From assembly GCA_024699855.1 (NCBI GenBank), contig JAMPIQ010000001.1:7192001-7256000 (forward strand): a stretch of 64,000 bases of DNA. The letters are read 5' to 3'. The DNA comes from Aphelenchoides besseyi. Taxonomy: Eukaryota > Nematoda > Chromadorea > Rhabditida > Aphelenchoididae. Each line of letters opens with the position of its first letter. Position 1 is the stretch's first letter. The translations under genes were made by a program, and so were the position numbers. Shown here piece by piece: positions 33,873 to 46,000 of this stretch. Under the pieces are notes generated by a model, which worked only from the letters and a program-made list of their open reading frames with translations, searched no databases and was not told the DNA's origin.

Positions 33873-34142
33873 AGAAGACCGGACACTAGAATTAGTTGAT
33901 CTGTTAGTTGGATCTCATTAGTTTTCGATATGAATGATGCTCATGTTTTGGACTTCAATAAACTTTTTTATCTCGAAATTGAAAGCACAGACTATAAAGT
34001 TCATTTGGTCGAACGGTCGTCCACTCGTCAGTGCGTTCCGATTTTTTGGCGTGGTGTTCGCTTTTACTTTTCGTCTCAATTCGCTTTTTGATTAAACGGG
34101 TTTGCCATCACAGTTGAGTTCTTTTAGACTCCCAACATCAAA

Positions 34143-35415
34143 ATGCTTAGCTCCAATTTGTCGAAATCGTTTGTCCGTTCGTTTAGCATGAGTAGTCCCG
34201 TTTTCAAATCCATCAAAACGGTTGCAATTGTTGGATCAGGTTTGTTTCTGTTGTTGTGATTAACGCCTTCAATTTATCTTAGGTCTCATGGGCAGTGGAA
34301 TCGCACAAGTGAGTAGGGTGAACAAACGGTAGTCTATATTCAGTAGCTTAGGTGAGTGCACAAGCCAAATTGAATGTTGTTCTAATCGACCAGAACGAAC
34401 AAATTTTGGGAAAAGCACAGAAAGCGATTGACAAATCACTTCGACGCGTTGCAAAGAAGAAATTCGCTCAAGACGAATCGGTTATTTGAACCTTATATCA
34501 ATGTTTAGAAGGAGTTTTAGGAGCAACAGAAATTTGTTGACGGAACGCTTCAATACATCAAAACAACTTCGAATTTGTCGGAAGCTGTTAAACAGGCGGA
34601 TTTGATTATTGAAGCGATCGTTGAGAACATTGAAGCAAAACAAAAACTCTTTGAACAAGTGGAGAAAGACGCTCCACAAGATGCGATCATTGCAACTAAC
34701 ACGTAAGTCCGAATTCATTACACATTTCTATTTCTCATTTACAGATCATCATTACGCTTGGTTGATATCAGCGCCAAAATGAAGCGAAAAGAACAATTTG
34801 GAGGTCTTCATTTTTTCAATCCGGTACCTGTGATGAAACTTCTGGAAGTTGTACGCGGCGAAAAGACCACCGATGACACTTTCGATTCGATGGTCAAATA
34901 CGGCGAAACTGTCGGAAAAACTACGGTTGCTTGCAAAGTCAGTTCTAATCATAATCCTTGTAGCTGAGTTCACTTTTAGGATACTCCTGGTCAGTGATAT
35001 TTAAAATGGGAAGCTAAAAAGTATACATTTAGGATTCATCGTCAACCGTCTTCTTGTGCCACAGATGTACGTTAAATACACTTTTATTCTTAATGGAACT
35101 TTCAGGTACGAAGCTTTGCACATGGCTGAAAGAGGTGATGCAACGGTCAAAGATATTGACACGGCAATGAAATTGGGTGCTTCTCATCCAATGGGACCAT
35201 TCGAACTCGCTGATTACGTTGGATTAGACACGGTGAAGTTTATTCAAGACGGTAGACAATCTTTTCGCGTATTCGAACTCGTATCTTAAGGTTGGCGTAA
35301 AGTGGATCCGAAAAATACGTTGTTCCGCGAATCAAAGCTGTTGAACAAATTGGTTAGCGAAGGAAAGTTAGGAGTCAAAAGTGGTCAAGGATTCTATTCG
35401 TATACGAAAAATTAA
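34143..35415 (+). CDS. HADH: mitochondrial L-3-hydroxyacyl-CoA dehydrogenase
   Basis: Nine exons (34143-34239, 34283-34308, 34352-34480, 34521-34702, 34745-34937, 34980-34989, 35033-35066, 35106-35251, 35291-35415). A Ser/Lys/Arg-rich N-terminus ([18 protein letters not shown]) looks like a mitochondrial presequence. The NAD loop is [11 protein letters not shown]. The catalytic-His motif [17 protein letters not shown] is intact, and [17 protein letters not shown] and SGQGFYSY follow. The enzyme performs the third step of mitochondrial beta-oxidation. One exon is only 10 nt (34980-34989). AATAAA follows near 35442. Confidence 0.95.
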
Positions 35416-35783
35416 ACGGATATAGTTGTGTAGTCATGTGAACAATAAAACTCTCTATTGCTTGTATCGTCCAATTTGATCAAGAGAACGAAGTTGCAAA
35501 GAATTCTGATCGCAAAAACCTTTTTGAACATTTTTGCGTTGTGTATTCCACCACGACTTTCTGCATCGAAGAAAACAAAATCGGGGGTTTTGGGGACAAA
35601 ATTTTAGTTTCCACCGACTTGTCTAATATTTTCTGTTGTTAATTAGCATAACGGTTTTCAATTTTTCGTGGTTTGCTGTTTTTGCGTGTCCATGGACAAC
35701 ATGATCGCTGAAGTCAATCAAAGCTTTTAGAAATCATCAGTAAGGTGTCAATCAATTCTTTTCGCTTTCACATTCTTCACACG

Positions 35784-36215
35784 ATGGATTGTAAGTTTCA
35801 CGCTCTCAGATGAACGTTGATTATGATTATAGCGTTCGCTGACTTCAAGAAAGCAATCACTGGTGTTTCGTTGGATAAACGTCGCGAGATTTTGGCTTCG
35901 CTGGTCAATCTGATGAAGGAAGATAAGAAGTTGGATCATTTTCGTCCACAAGCATTGAAGTTGCGAAATGCCGACTGCATTCGAAGTCTTCCACCACCGG
36001 TTAATCAAGTGTTTTACACGTGGAAAGAATTGCAATACACGGACGGATTACCTTCGACATTCTCGCCGGGTCCAAAGACTACGGGACCGTCGTTCGCTCC
36101 GAATGGCACCGTTTCATCGTCGCCAAAGACGTTCAACGAGCCACCAATGTCCGCGACCACTCATTTTACTTTTGATTTTCCCGATATCCCAACACCTATT
36201 TCTCATTTCAAGTAA
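35784..36215 (+). CDS. orphan 129-aa protein
   Basis: A 7-nt first coding exon (35784-35790, ATGGATT) is spliced over 42 bp to 35833-36215, giving 130 codons. The N-terminal half is helical and charged (FADFKKAITGVSLDKRREIL, LVNLMKEDKKLDHF). The C-terminal half is Pro/Thr/Ser-rich. No family was recognised. Splice sites match consensus and AATAAA follows near 36379. It lies between HADH and eIF2A on the same strand. Confidence 0.5.
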
Positions 36216-36577
36216 TCTTTCACTTCTTCAATACAGTCATCTCATTCAACATAATCATCTTTCACAATGTACTTCGTCTATTGTATAATGTATTTAGGAA
36301 ATTCTGTTTCAAATTATCTCATCTTCTGACCTTACTCTTCACTCTCTTATTCAATTTGTCTGACAATTCTTCGTTAAAAAATAAACTACTGAAAGTACAC
36401 CCGAATTGGTCGTCTAAGTGCATTTCGGAGGGTGCAGTTCGGGCCCATTGGCTATTTCTCATCAATTTCAGTCACTCGCTCGTTTTGTGGATTTCGTTCT
36501 TAGGATTTCGTTGCAGTGTACTTAATTTATTTCCTATTTCAGGTGGAAAAGTCGTGGCTCTGGACTCAGACTTCAAG

Positions 36578-38597
36578 ATGGGTGAAAACCTTGCTTTTGC
36601 ATATCGATCAGCAGAAGGCGTTTTTCTCAAAAAAGGAACCAAAGAAAGTAAAACTATTTTGGAGAAAGAGTTGTGAGTTTCATCGACTGTTCGGCGAATG
36701 AATTCGAAATTCCAGAGATCCATGCCAACAAATCTGCCGTTCCATACAGTTCAGTAACGATGGTCAATACTTTGCGTATTGCGATTCGGCGACGTAAGTT
36801 CTCGTTTGTGTACTTTCATGGATCAGGATTTAGGACTACGTGCATAAAGACTTCGAATGCCGAGGAAGTATTCTCGCATCCGTTGTCCAAAACGTCGAAA
36901 ATGGGCTTCTCGCCAAACAATTCAACGTTCGTTACTTGGGAACCGTATGTTGTTTATGGAATGAGAAAAAATCCGGACGGTTCGGATAAAATCCCCGATC
37001 CAAACCTGCGCTATTTCAACGTTTCAACCGGACAAAAAATCAAAGATTTCATAGTAAAGAATCAGGTAAACAAACGGCTTGTACTCGATTGAGATCAATG
37101 TTTCAGAGTGGATGGCAACCGCATTTCACGAGCGACGACAAAACGTTTGTGATCATCGAGAATTCAGAATTGCACTTCTACCACACAAAGGAGCCGGGTA
37201 TGTGAATGGATACAATAACTGTTGAAAACAATAATGTTTAGAACGTTTCTATAACAAAGGAATAATCAAAGGTATCTCGGCTATGGCCATTTCTCCTGGA
37301 CAAGATCCTATAATCGCTTGCTGCGTTACACCCAAAAAGGTTTTTCTCATTAATCCAATCATAAAAACAATCTTGACTTTAGGGTGAACCTGCTTCTGTT
37401 CAACTTCGGAATTTCCACGACGATCTGCAGGTGATTTGTCGTCGTACTGCTTTCCAATGTGATTCGTGTAATTTGACTTGGAATTCAAAAGGAAACGCGT
37501 GTTTGGCACAAACAAGTGTCGAGGTCGATAATACTGGTAACTCGTACTACGGAATCAGCAACTTGTATCTGCTCACGAAGACAAACAACGATTTTCAAGT
37601 TCATTTGGATAAACAAGGTCCCGTTCACTCGCTTCAATGGTCACCCAATGGCAATCAGTTTGTCGTTTGTTACGGCTTTATGCCATCTAAGGTAAAAGAA
37701 ATTAGACAACCTTGTAGTTCGTTTAACTTTCAGACTGTGCTATTCAATTTAAAAGCATCACCCGTTTGGAATTTGGGCGAAGCGTTTCGCAACGAAGTTT
37801 ACTTCAATGCGTTTGGTAATATTCTTCTCACTTGCGGTTTTGGAAACATTGCCGCCGGAAAGATTGAAGTCTGGGATGCGGAGAAACAAACTGAAGTTGT
37901 TGCTCTTGAAGTCCCAAACACCACTTATTTCGAATGGGCTCCCGATGGTCAACATTTCATGACGGCCACTACTGCTCCGCGATTGCGAATTGATAATAAC
38001 TACCGTGTGTGGAAGTATACTGGTCAAATGGTGTGCGAGAAGTTACTATTTCGTGAGGGAAAACACGTTGAGTTGCTTCAAGTTTGCATAACAATCATTG
38101 TGCATTTAATGAGAAGAGTTTTCAGATCATGTTCAAGCCCATGCCCAACGTGTATTCTAAGTTTGCGGTTCAACAACTGACCGCCGATGATCGGAAGAAG
38201 TTGATGACAATGAAGGCGCCAAGTGCTGAGCATCCCGTGAATAATATGCAGAAGGTTGGAATAGTCAGTCAAAACAGTCGCTACGTTCCCCCAGCTCTTA
38301 GAAAAGGTGATTGGATTGACAGTTAGGTAAACAAGATTTCGTTTAGGCAACAATCCCACTGCGTCTTCGTCTCCCAACGGACTTGCAGCAACAGTGCCCA
38401 AGAAACAGGTTTCGGAAACTGAAAAGAAGCGCAGTCAATTGGCGAAGAAAGTGAACGAAACGAAAAAACTACAAAAGCGTCTTCAGGACGGTGAAACATT
38501 GGAGAAGAATCAAATGGACAAGTTGGATCGTTTGGATTCAATGTTGGCCGAATTGGAGAAGTTGGAGTTGGCCGTGAAAGAGGAACAGTCTGCATAA
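36578..38597 (+). CDS. EIF2A: translation initiation factor eIF2A
   Basis: Nine exons (36578-36672, 36716-36793, 36834-37065, 37107-37197, 37242-37339, 37383-37691, 37734-38081, 38126-38306, 38347-38597). The start MGENLAFAYRSAEGVFL aligns with the family N-terminus. Propeller blades follow: FSNDGQYFAYCDSA, HSLQWSPNGNQFVVCYGFMP, FGNIAAGKIEVWDAE and YFEWAPDGQHFMTATTAPRL. The C-terminus RYVPPALRK plus a charged coiled coil ending LEKLELAVKEEQSA is also typical. eIF2A is a monomeric, non-canonical initiator-tRNA-binding factor with a nine-bladed propeller. Upstream TATTTCAG fits a trans-splice site. All introns are 38-50 bp. Confidence 0.93.
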
Positions 38598-40008
38598 GCC
38601 CAAGAAGATGCCGGTTAACATTTCAACACTCCCGCTACACTCCCGATCTTTTTTTATCTGACGATATTGTTTGATAACGTCGTTATTATCTTTTTTATTT
38701 TTGTAATTGGGTAAATTTGTTTGTTGTTGTTTTCTCGACGAAATCGTTTTGAGTTTTTGCCCTCAAGTGTTGAGTTGATTGTCGCTTGAAATTCGATCTG
38801 TGGTTTGCAGAAACGAAGTCATACGATTGAACTTTTGACGCTCAAACGTCGCAAAAAACAGCGGTCAATTAATGGCATCGGGAAGATCGGTTGAGTAATG
38901 AGGAAGGGCGTTCAAGTGTGAACGAATTAATTTTTTCATTGAGCCAAACAGTTGGGTTTCTTTGTTCCGAAATATAACAGCGGCAGTTTTTTCGTGGATT
39001 GTTGGTCATTCTGACAAACGGGCGCTCGAAGACGCCCGGCACCACGATGCCACTGCCCAAGCTCGTGGAATGCGATTGAGGTACATAAACCGGTAGTTAA
39101 ACGAGATCGAGACATCGAAAACTCATGAAATCGAAAGTTAGAGCGGGAATTCGATTTCGATTCGGTCGCCATTCAAAAGATCAGCAGCCGATGTTTTGAG
39201 TTCGTTTGGATCGGACAGCACATTAATTCTCATGAGTGGCATTCAGTTTGCAAACTCGTGAATTTGAGTCACATTGAAGATCACGTAACCCGACATTGTC
39301 GCGTGCCACTCGCGGTTTACTCCGACTTTGATAAGCTGCTTAAGTCTTTTGATCAAACGAACGTTCTTGTTTTATCAGCTGTTGCGTTTTTCTTGTCGTC
39401 GGAACTTCCGCAAGTGACCTAAATGCTGTCGGTCAGCAATTAGACCTCGTATTTTCTTTGTCACAATTCTTCTTTGACTAATTGCAAGACGTTGCATCTG
39501 CGAATTAATTTCTGCCCGCAATTTTGTTTTGCGTGAATCTTCAGCTGATTCCTATAAGCGAGGTTTCGCGAACGGATTAGCGGAACCAACACGTTTGATT
39601 ACGCACATCTCATTACCGTCACAGGTGCTGAGCGACAAACTCAACAATCCCAGATGATGATCGAGAGGAGGCCATGAAAACCAAACACTCAACCAATGGC
39701 TTTGATCGCATTCTTTTTGTTTCTCGGCCGGAAGACTCATTCCAAGCAAATTTGTCGACATCACCACTCAACACTAGAGGGCCAATGCTTTTTCTTTTAA
39801 ACTTTTGACTTGACAGCCGCGGTTTTCCTTAAAATATCCGAATCGTTCGCACTTTTGCAATTGTCGAGAGCTTGCGCAGACTCCCGTGAGTTTTAAAGAC
39901 AATTGCACTGAAGTGTTGGGGTTTTCTTGAAATTTCCACTTAAAATATTCTAACGGTCAAGTGTCTAGCGTGATTATTGCCAGTGTTAAAATAGAAAAAC
40001 GTGTTGAA
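38598..40008. other. 1.4 kb upstream of the LZTS-like gene
   Basis: No convincing coding sequence. It probably holds promoter or 5' untranslated exons of the long downstream gene. The minus-strand ORFs at 38936-39172 and 39552-39767 have no recognisable content. Confidence 0.4.
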
Positions 40009-40053
40009 ATGAATTGGATTGGTATTCACGAATGGGTTTCAGCGTTTGCCACA

Positions 40054-43000
40054 ATGCCGACGGCAAGTAAAACAGATGAGTCGAAAGCGGTCGATTCGGA
40101 GGCTAAGAAGTCGACAGCAAATGAACTGAAAATCTTCAAAACACGGTGAGTCAAACGGTTTTTTGTCAAATCGGCTGTTCGAACTTCAGAAAAGAGATAA
40201 AGGAAAAGGTGTCTGATGAGAAGAAAGCACCTGAGAAATCGACAGAGAAACCAAATGCTGAACCGAAAACCACAGAAACGAAACCACGTCGACCACGACA
40301 CCGATCACCCACCAAGTTACTCCAACGGCTGCTGAGTCCGACAAGATCGAGTGAAGCCAAAATCAAAACTCCAACACCGAAGAAATCCAAAGCGAAAAGC
40401 AACGCAGAAGCCAAAACAAAATCGACCAGTGATGTCAGAGACATTCAGTAAGTAATCAGTTCTGAGTCATTAATTTGACTCATTTCCGTCATCAGTCCCA
40501 AAGAAATTTTGGGCATCTGGTGGGACCGAATGTATTGAATTTTGTTTTCTCCACATGTCGCCAATGACATTTCTCGATCTGTGGCTTCTGCCAATCGAAA
40601 TCGTCTTTGCGCGATAACCCTCAGATTTTGCTGTGAACTCATGGTGGTCCGCTCGTTTTTATCGACCGCTCGGATCATAAACTCGCGGGTGTTTGTTTGC
40701 TTGTTATCACTTCCGACGGTTTGAATAGTTGAGAAATTTGGACAAAAAATTGAAATTTGAAGTTCCGATAGAAACGGTCTTTAGACCGCACGGTCATTTT
40801 TTTCGTCCTTGGGCTCATAGTAAGACCTGAAGTACACACACATTTCGTTTGTTTCATGAGGTGTGAAGAAGTGGATTGCGATCAAATTGACAATGCGACA
40901 ACAACAACGAACATCGCGCGTTACTTCTTCGTTTGACTTTGTGCGGTTTTGTATGAACGGACGAATACGAATTTTTTTATCGAACACGTTGATCGATTTG
41001 TCTTCTTGCAGGCCACCGCCAACCATTGAACCGGACCCCGAGGAGAACGCTTCGAAAGTTGCTTTGAAGTCCGACTCGTACGAAAGAACCTCGCGCACGT
41101 TGGTGATGCGTCGACAACCTCAGAAGGAGCAGTGTGATGTTAAGGTTGTGGCACGTAAGAAACGAATGTGAGTTTACCATCAAACTCTGGGGTCAATTCG
41201 AAAGTATTGAGTTTCTAAGCTGTCAATATTTCGATTCTGATGTGCCGCTTCGGACAGGAAGATCGAATTTCCAGGGTGTCGGTTTCAAATCAAAGTTTTT
41301 TCGACTTTAATAGTGAAATCATGGGAATCTGAACATAAAAAGCACGCGCACTAACAAAGAAACAAAAATCGCCGTTTATAGCGTCCGGTCATTCGGGAAT
41401 GTCAAAGCGGCTTAAAAGCTCTTCGGTATGTTTGCAAACCATTGCTCCAGTTTGATCGCCAGCCGATCGACCTTTCAGGTCTCTGACCATTAGACGGTTT
41501 TGGGAAAAGATGAACAACTGTATGGTCATCTTTGTTCGGCCGCTATGATTCGTTCGATGACTTTTTGTTTCCTTTACGCGCAATCTCCAAACTTCGAGAT
41601 GCCGCAATGTTGAACCGGTTATTGAAAGTGGAATAAGCGGACAAGAGATCTCGAAACCGAGCGGTTTAATTGGTTTGCTGTTGTCGAAGATGATGACCAC
41701 GATTTCATGCCCATTCGCGCGATCTCTGTCGTTTATAATCCGAAAAAGCAATTCGTCAAATTTTCCGTTTACTCACATTGTCATTTTTTGCGGCTCATTG
41801 CGCTGTTTACCGTCGAAGAAAAAACGTCTGAACGATCCCATCAAATTGACATTAAGCGATTCGTTTCGCTCAAACTCTCGAGATTCCAAAGCCCATAGCT
41901 TCGAACTGTTCGGTTTTTGTTGAGAACAAAGTGAATGTCAAGGCCAATCGGCATCCACTAATTAACTCCACTCGTTTCGTTCATTTCTTCTTGCGAATCA
42001 AGTTGATTAGCTGCTGTTTGAATACATGATCCCGTTCGATGAGCGCATTTTATGTCGAGAACGGCAACCTCCGGCTTCTCAGCAATCGGCTTCTTCACGG
42101 CAAATTAAACAATTGGGTTGGCGCGATCAATTTCCACGCTTCCGAAGAGGCGTTTCGATTGAATTTCGAGGTTTCGAACAAAGTCGATGAGGCTGTTGAC
42201 GCGTGTGTTTGACGTGCAAATCGTGTTCAAAACATTCGTGTCATTTCGGTTTAGCATCACATTTCACGAGCGTCCATTCTCCTCGCGCGTCCTTACGTTT
42301 ACCTCCGCCTTCTTATCATCGGCGAGGAATCGACTCAAACTTTTTCTTCGCAGTTTCTCGACCTTTTGAGTTAAAATGGAGTTCTTTTCCACGATTGACC
42401 GTCGACCTCGACAATACAAAAGAACCATTGGGGCGTCTTGTAAACAACGTCCGCTTATTCAGCGCTATCGGAGTTTGATGTGAGTGCTCCGATCCAATTG
42501 GCCAAATTGGCTGTCGAAGTTAATTGGGACTGACATATTTGGGACCAATACAAACACTCCAGCAGACTAATTTGTGGTTATTTCAGGAGTGTGGACAGTA
42601 GTGCGAAATCACGACCAAATGAATTCTTCTACACGGACCTTATACCAAGAGCTTCAGTCTGTGGAACTTTCACTCTCGACAGACCGAAGAAATTAGCCGA
42701 CGGAGTCCTTGGAAATTCAGTAGGTTGAATTCTTCATTTTACTCTGGGAATCGATGGCAATTTACTCGCAAAGAGCGATGGCGATCAGTAGGCGCTTCCG
42801 CTCGTTGATTTCGATCAGCAGTTGACGAGCGAAAACGAGTGGACGTCTCGTTTGTTGAAAGGGCGCGAAAATAGAGCAAATGGGCGACTTAGTTTTTGTA
42901 TTTTAAACGTTCGTAAAGCGGACATGAAACCCGGGATTCATATCCTTTCACAAAATTTTTGATTTCAAGAAAACCATTTCGTTTTAGCCGCGTAGTCCGG

Positions 43001-46000
43001 GACTTGTTTCCTTGCAGCCCTCAACAGTTGGATCTCTAGGTACTCGCTCGATGTCTTCACACCATCTCGTCGCTCAACATTCAACGCCTCCAATCACTAC
43101 TTCCGCTTCAACTTTGACTCTACGAGCAAGCTCACCGTCAACACAACAAATCGTTGATCTCGATGTGGATAACGTCTTGGCGTCTTTGTCAAACACACCC
43201 ACGGCATCGATTAATTTGCCAGCTTCTGGTTCAACAACAAGTACATTGGCTAAATTCCCTGCTACACCTTCCGACACTTCACCAACGAGCAATCCAACAA
43301 CACCGATTGCCGATAATGAAGACAAAACTCCGACGGCTGATGCCCAAGATGCAATGGTTGAATCGGTTCATGCAAAAACAGCGTCGTTGGCCAACAAACT
43401 TTCTCGCTCTTTCTTCGACTTAACTCACGGCTCTAGTGATCGTTTGGCACGTTGGAAATCGAAACTTCAACAATACGGACAACAAAGACAACGATCAAGT
43501 GAAAAAGAGCAGATGTCTCCATCAAAGTAAGTTTACTGTCTGCAATGAACATTGAAAGGACTTAAAAAGTAAACAATATGGTGAATGCGAATTGATTCTC
43601 AGCTTGCGTTCGTTTTTATACGTTTTGCGTGTTTTGGAATAATTTTCGAAAGCACTGCGGGAGTCATCAGTCACAAAAAACGGGCCTTCCACAACCAACT
43701 GTGCGAATTCATGATGCCCATCAAGCAAAGAATCCGCTTCTACGACCAGAGGGGCAGCTAAACGAGTCGCGCGTTTCCTTTTGATCCGAACGAGTCTTCT
43801 CCACCGCGATCATTCACTTTCGAAGGCCGTTGAGAGGCCGAGTAGTCAGTTGGTATCGCGCACACACTCATTTTTGTCCCAAAGGAGTTGTGGCCATTTG
43901 CGATGGGATTGTCTTGGTTGACAAGGCGTTTAACGTGAGTTTCCATTTGTCGCTTGCCTTTGTTTATTTCGGTTAAAATGCATTGAAAATGAAAGGGATT
44001 TTGGGTTTCAATTAACCAAATCGGCAATTTGTATCCCAATTGTTGCTTTAGCGAACAGCCGTGTGGTCAATTTAAAGTGTCGAGAATAGCCGAAGTGTCC
44101 ATTTTTTGTAAAGTTTAAAGGGCCATTTACGTTGCTCGAAGTTAATTTGTTCTCAACTCGACTCGAATTTCAACGGTCCGGCAGTGTAGAGGGCGAATTT
44201 GAAAAATGTCCGCCAAATCTCCGGCTTCACAGTTGTCGTTTTGATTTGTTAAGAGAGAGAGGCCGTAGGTATTCTTGTTGCCGATAGCGGTCAGCACTTT
44301 TCAATACGAACACCATTTTTGGCTCCGACTTTTCAATCGGCCGTTTCGTTTGCGGTCGTTGAATGCAATTTAAATTGGTGACCTTTAGAATTGATAGTCA
44401 CGCGGAGTGCAACTTATCCGACACGCACTCCCCCACCGCCATTGATGCGATTGAGTTAATTAGCGAGAATCGAAAGACTTTCTTCCACTTCATCACTGGG
44501 TCCCGACTTTTATTTGTTGCAGTAAAACATATCCGGGTCCCCGATCGCTCGTCATAAACTGCAGTTTTTTCGTCTCTTTTGCTTTCGGTCGTTATGATCT
44601 GGCGGAGATCCAATTTGCACTGTTGAACAGCGAATATTCTTCTGAGCCAAATTGGATGCGTTTTTAATGCGGTCGTTTAATGTTCGTATAATCTCAAGTA
44701 ACTTCACTACATTCTTTGATAGAGTGATCAAGAAAAGTCTTCAAATGCTCTCAATTTTCAGGCGAATGGCGTCTCTTGATGGCAGTGTTCCTGGAAACGA
44801 TGTGATTGTGGACTGGAGAACCGAAACCAAAACTCGTCGTAATCCTCCACAAGCCGCTCCAAGACCTTTGCACACGTCACGTTCAGCAACAAATGCACTG
44901 TGTCATGGATTATCGTTGGAATCTTCGTTACCGTCTCAACAACCGACCAACGTTGCAACCGCTACGTTTCCAAAAGCCTTGCACAAAAGGTCAGTTTCTC
45001 ACAGATGGTAGAGAAGCGTTAAGACTGCTACTTGATTTGTTTATTTGCCCTCAATTTCCGTTTCAAAGATCGAAATCGGACGTCCACTTGTGAATTTGTC
45101 ACCCACTTTTGCATATTGTTTGGACAGCTGTGTTAAAGCAACAAGCCGATTGTTTGATTTTACGCCTTTCCGACGGATCATGTTGCCTTTTCAATTCATG
45201 TTCTATCAATCGTCGCATGTTGTCCAAACATCTTTCTTGTATTCACCCGGACAATTATGGATTGTTTCTTTGGGTTAATCTTTGGCTTATGACTCCGCGA
45301 GTAGTCGTCTTGTAAGTGCGTGTTTCTGCACGAAAATGGTCCAGCTGTTCGACCCATCCGACGTGTTTATTGTCTAATCCAAGGACCGCAATGACCTCCA
45401 CTTTTTATTAACAAGTTTGCTGTTTCTCGTTAATCTCACACTTCCGAGTTGGAGATCGTGACCTCCCCAAACTTGTTGTTTCTGTGAGTTGTGGCCATTG
45501 ACTCGACCGGTCACAGGGCGGATATCCGAACTTTTCGTTTTGCGTGTTCAAATCGCCAAATCGTATTTCCATTTCCGAACATTGTGAAACTGGAAACGAA
45601 GAAATGAGTTTTAGAAACATGAAAGTTGAGCAGAAAATGGACTGCAGCTTTTCGAATGCATTTAACAGAACGATGAGCTTACTAATTGAATTAGAAGACA
45701 CAAAAGTAGTTGCCGCCCAGCAATTTGTGGTTGAAATCCGATTACGAAATACACTGCGGGAGTTTTAAGACAAAAAGAAAACCGAACAAATCCAATCAGT
45801 TCAGATCCCAAAGTCAGAATCGTAAAAATTGACCGAACGAAGATCGTGGGGATTTCACACCATCTGCTGCTCTTCGATTGTTTGTTTTTTGGATCTTCGT
45901 TCGAGACGTCCACTTCGTCTTTCCAACGAACAGTCATTTTTTGTGCTTTGATCCAATGGTAGTTAGCAAACGGAGCTTATACATTTCACTTGTTTACTCT

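Noticed and set aside
41389..42478. ORFs of 60-120 codons within the 41.2-42.6 kb intron
   Set aside because: Mutually overlapping on both strands with no splice logic or recognised motif.
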